Assembly: GCA_963775275.1 (NCBI GenBank) | Contig: CAVZII010000005.1 | Coordinates: forward strand, 4,216,001-4,280,000 | Origin: JANWHQ01 sp963775275 | GTDB taxonomy: Bacteria; Pseudomonadota; Alphaproteobacteria; Caulobacterales; Caulobacteraceae | DNA length: 64,000 nucleotides | Direction of reading: 5' to 3' | Shown here: positions 60,718 through 64,000 of the stretch, one piece after another | How the letters are laid out: each line of letters starts with the position of its first letter | How positions within the stretch are numbered: the first letter of the stretch is position 1 | Made by a program: the position numbers and the translations under genes | Notes under the pieces: model-generated | The model's database searches: none | Told to the model about the DNA's origin: nothing | Seen by the model: only the letters and a program-made list of their open reading frames with translations

Positions 60718-61740
60718 ATGAAGTTCGGCGTTTTCGACCACGTGGACGATTCCGGCCTTGACCAGGCCGAGCACTTCGAAACCCGCCTGAAGCTGGTCGA
60801 GGCGCTGGACCGGCTGGGCTACGACACCTACCACACCGCCGAGCACCACGGCACCAACCTGGGCTTCGCCCCTTCGCCCAGCGTCTATCTCTCGGCCGTC
60901 GCCCAGCGCACCCGGCGCCTGAAGTTCGGCCCCCTGGTCTATCTGCCTGCGCTCTACCACCCCATGCGCCTGGCCGAGGAGATCTGCATGCTCGACCAGA
61001 TGAGCCGCGGTCGCCTGCAGGTGGGCGTGGGCTCGGGCGCAGTCTGGATCGAGCAGAAGATCTACGGCATCGATCCGGCCAGCGTGCGCGAGCGGTTCGT
61101 CGAGGCCCGCGACATCGTCCTGCAGGCCCTGACCTGTGACGAGGTGAACTATTCGGGCAAGTACTACCGGGTCGACGGCTTCCCGATGGTGATGAAGCCC
61201 TATCAGAAGCCGCGTCCGCCCCTGTGGTACGGCCTGGGCAGCCCGGAATCGGCGGTCTGGTGCGCCGCCAACTCGGCGAACGCCGTCTCCATGATGGGCG
61301 GCAAGGTCGCCCGCGGCCCCTTCGACCGCTACCGCGAAGAGTGGGACAAGCTCGGCCGCGCCGAAACGGAGCTGCCGGTGCTTGGCCTGAACCGGCACAT
61401 CGTGGTCGCCGACACCGATGAGGAGGCGATGCGCATCGCCAAGGCCGCCTTCGCCAAGTGGCGCAACTCCTTCTCGTGGCTGTGGGACCTGAAGGGCGTG
61501 CCCTTTCCCTTCCCCTATCCGGAGACTTTCGAGGCCCAGATGGCGGCCGGTTTCGGCATCGCCGGCTCGCCGCGCACCGTGCGCGACGCCCTGGCCCGGG
61601 ACGTCGACGAGGCCAACGCGACGGGGGTGATCGGCCACCTGATCTTCGGCTCGATCGCCTACGAGGACGCCCTGCGCTCGATCGAGCTCTTCGCGAACGA
61701 CGTCATGCCGGCGCTGAAAAAGGAACCGGCGGCGACCTGA
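60718..61740 (+). CDS. Luciferase-like flavin-dependent monooxygenase (LLM class)
   Basis: 340 residues. MKFGVFDHVDDSGLDQAEHFETRL, HHGTNLGFAPSPSVYLSAVAQRT, GPLVYLPALYHPMRLAEEICMLDQMSRGRLQ and VGVGSGAVWIEQKIYGID are typical of the bacterial luciferase-like (TIM barrel, F420 or FMN) group. It would oxygenate an unknown carbon substrate using reduced flavin. The ATG at 60718 follows CGGAGGAAG. It lies between the two aldehyde dehydrogenase genes. Confidence 0.85.
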   Translation: MKFGVFDHVDDSGLDQAEHFETRLKLVEALDRLGYDTYHTAEHHGTNLGFAPSPSVYLSAVAQRTRRLKFGPLVYLPALYHPMRLAEEICMLDQMSRGRLQVGVGSGAVWIEQKIYGIDPASVRERFVEARDIVLQALTCDEVNYSGKYYRVDGFPMVMKPYQKPRPPLWYGLGSPESAVWCAANSANAVSMMGGKVARGPFDRYREEWDKLGRAETELPVLGLNRHIVVADTDEEAMRIAKAAFAKWRNSFSWLWDLKGVPFPFPYPETFEAQMAAGFGIAGSPRTVRDALARDVDEANATGVIGHLIFGSIAYEDALRSIELFANDVMPALKKEPAAT

Positions 61741-61780
61741 GGCCGCCGCCGGTCATGCCGTCATAGCCGGACGTTCCCTG

Positions 61781-63193
61781 TCAGAGGGCGTCCTTGGCCA
61801 TGTTGATGGTCTTCTGCTGGGTGAACTCTTCCAGGCCTTCCTGGCCGTACTCGACGCCCAGGCCCGACTGCTTGGCGCCGCCGAACGGCACGTCGAAGGG
61901 CAGGTCGAGGTGTTTGTTCACCCAGATGGTGCCGGACAAGATCTGGGAAGCAACCTCCTTGCCGCGATCGAGGTCCTTGGTCCAGACCGTGCCGCCGAGG
62001 CCGTACTCGCTGTCGTTGGCTTCGGCGATCGCCTCGTCGAGGTTGGTGTAGCTCAGCACCGGCAGCACCGGGCCGAACTGCTCTTCCTTCACCAGCCGCG
62101 CGTCATGCGGGATGTCGCGCACGATGGTGGGCGGGATGAAGTAGCCCGGACGGTCGGGCAGCTCGCCGCCGGCGATGATCTTGCCGTTCTTGCGGGCGTC
62201 CTCGAGGTACTCCTTCACCTTCTCGTACTGCATCTTGTTCTGGATCGGGCCGAGCTGCGTGCCCTGCTCGAGGCCGTCGCCGAGCACCGCCTCCTCGGCG
62301 AGCTTGGCGAGCTCGGCGCAGAGCTCGTCGTACATGCTTTGCGGCGCATAGACGCGCTTGATGGCGAGGCAAACCTGGCCGGAGTTCATCGTCGCGCCGC
62401 CGAAGATCTTGGGCGCGACCTCCTTGGGATCGACGTCATCGAGCACGATGGCCGCGTCGTTGCCGCCAAGCTCGAGCGTGATCCGCTTCAGCGAGGAGGC
62501 GGCGCTGGCCATCACCTTCTTGCCGGTCGCCGTCGAACCGGTGAACGCCACCTTGGCGATGTCCGGGTGGGCGGTGATGAGGCCGCCGAGCTCGTTCTGA
62601 TCGGCGATGACGTTGATCACGCCCGGCGGGAAGATGTCGGCGCACAGCTCCCCGAACAGCAGCGTGGTCAGCGGCGTCGTCGGCGCCGGCTTGCAGATCA
62701 TGGTGTTGCCGGCCAGGAGCGCCGGTCCGACCTTGATCGACAGCAGGATGAGCGGGAAGTTCCACGGCGTGATCGCCGCCACCACGCCCAGAGGCGCGTG
62801 CTGCATGATGATCTTCGACTCGGCGTCGTCCTTCAGGACCTTCTCCGGCAGGTCGAGCGAGGCGAAGTACTGGATGCCGGCGGCGGTGCCGCCCACTTCC
62901 CACATCGCCATGGGCAGGGGCTTGCCCTGCTCCTGGGTGAGCAGGCGGGCGAACTCCTCCTGGCGGGCCATCAGGGCGTCGGCCAGCTTGTTCAGGAGCG
63001 CGGCGCGCTCCTTCAGGGGACGCTTGGACCAGGCGGGGAACGCGGCCTTGGCGGCGGCGACGGCCTGGTTGAGCTGGGCCTCATCGGCCCGCGGGCAGAC
63101 GGCCACCACGTCTTCGGTGGCGGGATTGAGCACATCCATGGTCAGCGCGCCGGGCGTGAGTCGACCATTGATGAGCAGTTTGAAGTCCTTCAT
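61781..63193 (-). CDS. NAD(P)-dependent aldehyde dehydrogenase
   Basis: 470 residues. AITPWNFPLILLSIKVGPALLAGNTMI, TLELGGNDAAIVLDDVD (general base Glu) and NSGQVCLAIKRVYAPQ (Cys nucleophile) define the family. The end LPFDVPFGGAKQSGLGVEYGQEGLEEFTQQK is usual. Resembles the enzymes that oxidise aromatic or short-chain aldehydes. The start at 63193 is chosen because MKDFKLLINGRL is the common N-terminus. Convergent with the luciferase-like gene. Confidence 0.92.
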   Translation of the reverse strand: MKDFKLLINGRLTPGALTMDVLNPATEDVVAVCPRADEAQLNQAVAAAKAAFPAWSKRPLKERAALLNKLADALMARQEEFARLLTQEQGKPLPMAMWEVGGTAAGIQYFASLDLPEKVLKDDAESKIIMQHAPLGVVAAITPWNFPLILLSIKVGPALLAGNTMICKPAPTTPLTTLLFGELCADIFPPGVINVIADQNELGGLITAHPDIAKVAFTGSTATGKKVMASAASSLKRITLELGGNDAAIVLDDVDPKEVAPKIFGGATMNSGQVCLAIKRVYAPQSMYDELCAELAKLAEEAVLGDGLEQGTQLGPIQNKMQYEKVKEYLEDARKNGKIIAGGELPDRPGYFIPPTIVRDIPHDARLVKEEQFGPVLPVLSYTNLDEAIAEANDSEYGLGGTVWTKDLDRGKEVASQILSGTIWVNKHLDLPFDVPFGGAKQSGLGVEYGQEGLEEFTQQKTINMAKDAL

Positions 63194-63392
63194 CGGGGTT
63201 TCCTGAGGAGGTAGGTGAATTTTGCGCGGCCCGGCGCCCCAGAGGCTCTTCCAGGCCGTGAGCACGCTAGCGGAAATCCAGGGCCATGTCGCGCCCTAAG
63301 CGGCGATCCTGTCGGTGCAACCGCGCCATTGCATCTTGCTTTCCGAGGACTAGCTTGCGCGCCGTCTCCAACCACAGGCGAAGGATAGGATC

Positions 63393-63899
63393 ATGCGGGC
63401 GTTTTCAGTAACGGCGTTGGCTCTGGGCGCGGCGGCCCTCCTGGCAGGCTGCGGCAAGAAGAGCGAAGAGCCCGTGATGCCGTCGACGCCGCCGCTGTCG
63501 GCGGAGGAGTCGGCGGCCGCGCCGCCAGCGTCCGCGACCCCCGAGCAGCTCAAGATGGTCGCCGCCCTCCCCGCGCCCTACAACACGGGCGACCCGGCCG
63601 CGGGTCAAGCCAAGTTCGCCCAGTGCGGCTCGTGCCACACCATCGTCAAGGGCGGGCCGAACCTGATAGGACCGAACCTCTGGGGAGTCTACGGGACCAA
63701 GGCCGCCGAGGTCCCCGGCTTCGAGTTCTCCGACGAGATGAAGAGCTCGGGCATGACCTGGGACGCGCCGACGCTCGACAAGTGGATCACGAACCCCCGC
63801 GCGGTCCTGCCGCAGACCAAGATGACCTTCGTCGGCGTTCCGGACGAGAAGGACCGGCGCGACATCATCGCCTACGTGGCCACCCAGAGGGACCAGTAG
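63393..63899 (+). CDS. Cytochrome c lipoprotein (class I, c552-like)
   Basis: 168 residues. A signal peptide with lipobox LLAGCGKK, a flexible Pro/Ala linker, then a single class I c-type domain. CGSCH binds heme covalently, GPNLWGVYGTKAAEVPGF and the axial Met in QTKMTF complete the site. Such proteins are membrane-anchored electron carriers to terminal oxidases. Oxygen regulation by FixK is possible but no FixK box was found upstream. Confidence 0.93.
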   Translation: MRAFSVTALALGAAALLAGCGKKSEEPVMPSTPPLSAEESAAAPPASATPEQLKMVAALPAPYNTGDPAAGQAKFAQCGSCHTIVKGGPNLIGPNLWGVYGTKAAEVPGFEFSDEMKSSGMTWDAPTLDKWITNPRAVLPQTKMTFVGVPDEKDRRDIIAYVATQRDQ

Positions 63900-63918
63900 C
63901 GCCTGGAGCCTATCCCAG

Positions 63919-64000
63919 CTACTCGGCGGCGGCCCGGCCCGGCCGGGCGTCCGTCGGGGGCGTGCGCCCGTCGCGGCGCGGCTCAGTGGCCTCGAACGCT
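63919..64000 (-). CDS. Possible C-terminal end of a gene running off the right edge
   Basis: On the minus strand a frame from the window edge ends in GCCGCCGCCGAGTAG at 63919. It is Arg/Pro/Ala-rich (RPLSRAATGARPP, GRAAAE) and too short to identify. It may be a real tail or chance. Confidence 0.2.
   Translation of the reverse strand, partial: AFEATEPRRDGRTPPTDARPGRAAAE

Overview
The window is a 64 kb stretch of GC-rich alphaproteobacterial chromosome. Gene order and content point to Caulobacterales, most likely a Phenylobacterium-like organism. The pointers are a tRNA-Val/hup/lon/clpX/clpP/tig neighbourhood, nnr next to glnB-glnA, rpsF-rpsR-rplI followed by dnaB-alr and then radA-cvpA-purF, a FixL-FixJ-FixK oxygen circuit, and GANTC (CcrM-type) sites in repeats. 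The genus is inference; no rRNA is present.

Layout. 0-5 kb: the end of a nucleoside transporter, then an oxygen-sensing island. It holds heme-PAS kinase FixL, a FixJ with an extra C-terminal receiver, divergent FixK, and small unknown genes, one of which shares a FixJ-type upstream sequence with fixK. 5-7.6 kb: alcohol dehydrogenase, frameshifted MetE-like protein, GIY-YIG protein. 7.7-21 kb: proteostasis block (tRNA-Val, HU, Lon, ClpX, ClpP, trigger factor) interleaved with a malonyl-CoA-synthetase-like gene, two paralogous secreted proteins, a HAD hydrolase, an intact MetE-like protein and a GSCFA/TPR protein. 21-27.6 kb: tannase-family esterase, tRNA-Leu, alpha-carbonic anhydrase, SYLF protein and a copper-type envelope module. 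27.6-29.2 kb: an array of palindromic elements and a decayed IS5-type element. 29-34 kb: DoxX-like protein, an ECF42-type sigma factor with two YciI/DGPF proteins, NAD(P)HX repair enzyme. 34-41.5 kb: glnB-glnA, LigM-like O-demethylase, Kazal-type lipoprotein, two amidohydrolases and a TPR protein. 42.4-47 kb: ribosomal protein operon, methyltransferase remnant, dnaB, alr. 47-50.4 kb: intact IS5-type element with a passenger gene, decayed IS701-type element, large inverted repeat. 50.4-57 kb: Yip1 protein, radA-cvpA-purF, TPR-sulfotransferase. 57.1-64 kb: second palindrome array, Lrp regulator with a probable lysine-catabolic pair, luciferase-like monooxygenase, aldehyde dehydrogenase and a cytochrome c lipoprotein.

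Two themes run through the window. First, there is a family of compound palindromic elements whose ends are the tetranucleotide CTAG. They carry covarying stems, a one-sided bulge and a conserved linker of about 13 nt, and they sit flush with gene 3' ends, where CTAG usually supplies the TAG stop codon. The two IS5-type elements are flanked by the same CTAG. Second, at least six ordinary genes (metE-like, matB-like, a secreted protein, clpP, an amidohydrolase and dnaB) contain one apparent single-base insertion each. Because dnaB should be essential, sequence or assembly error is the likeliest cause, so these genes should not be read as biologically dead without rechecking.
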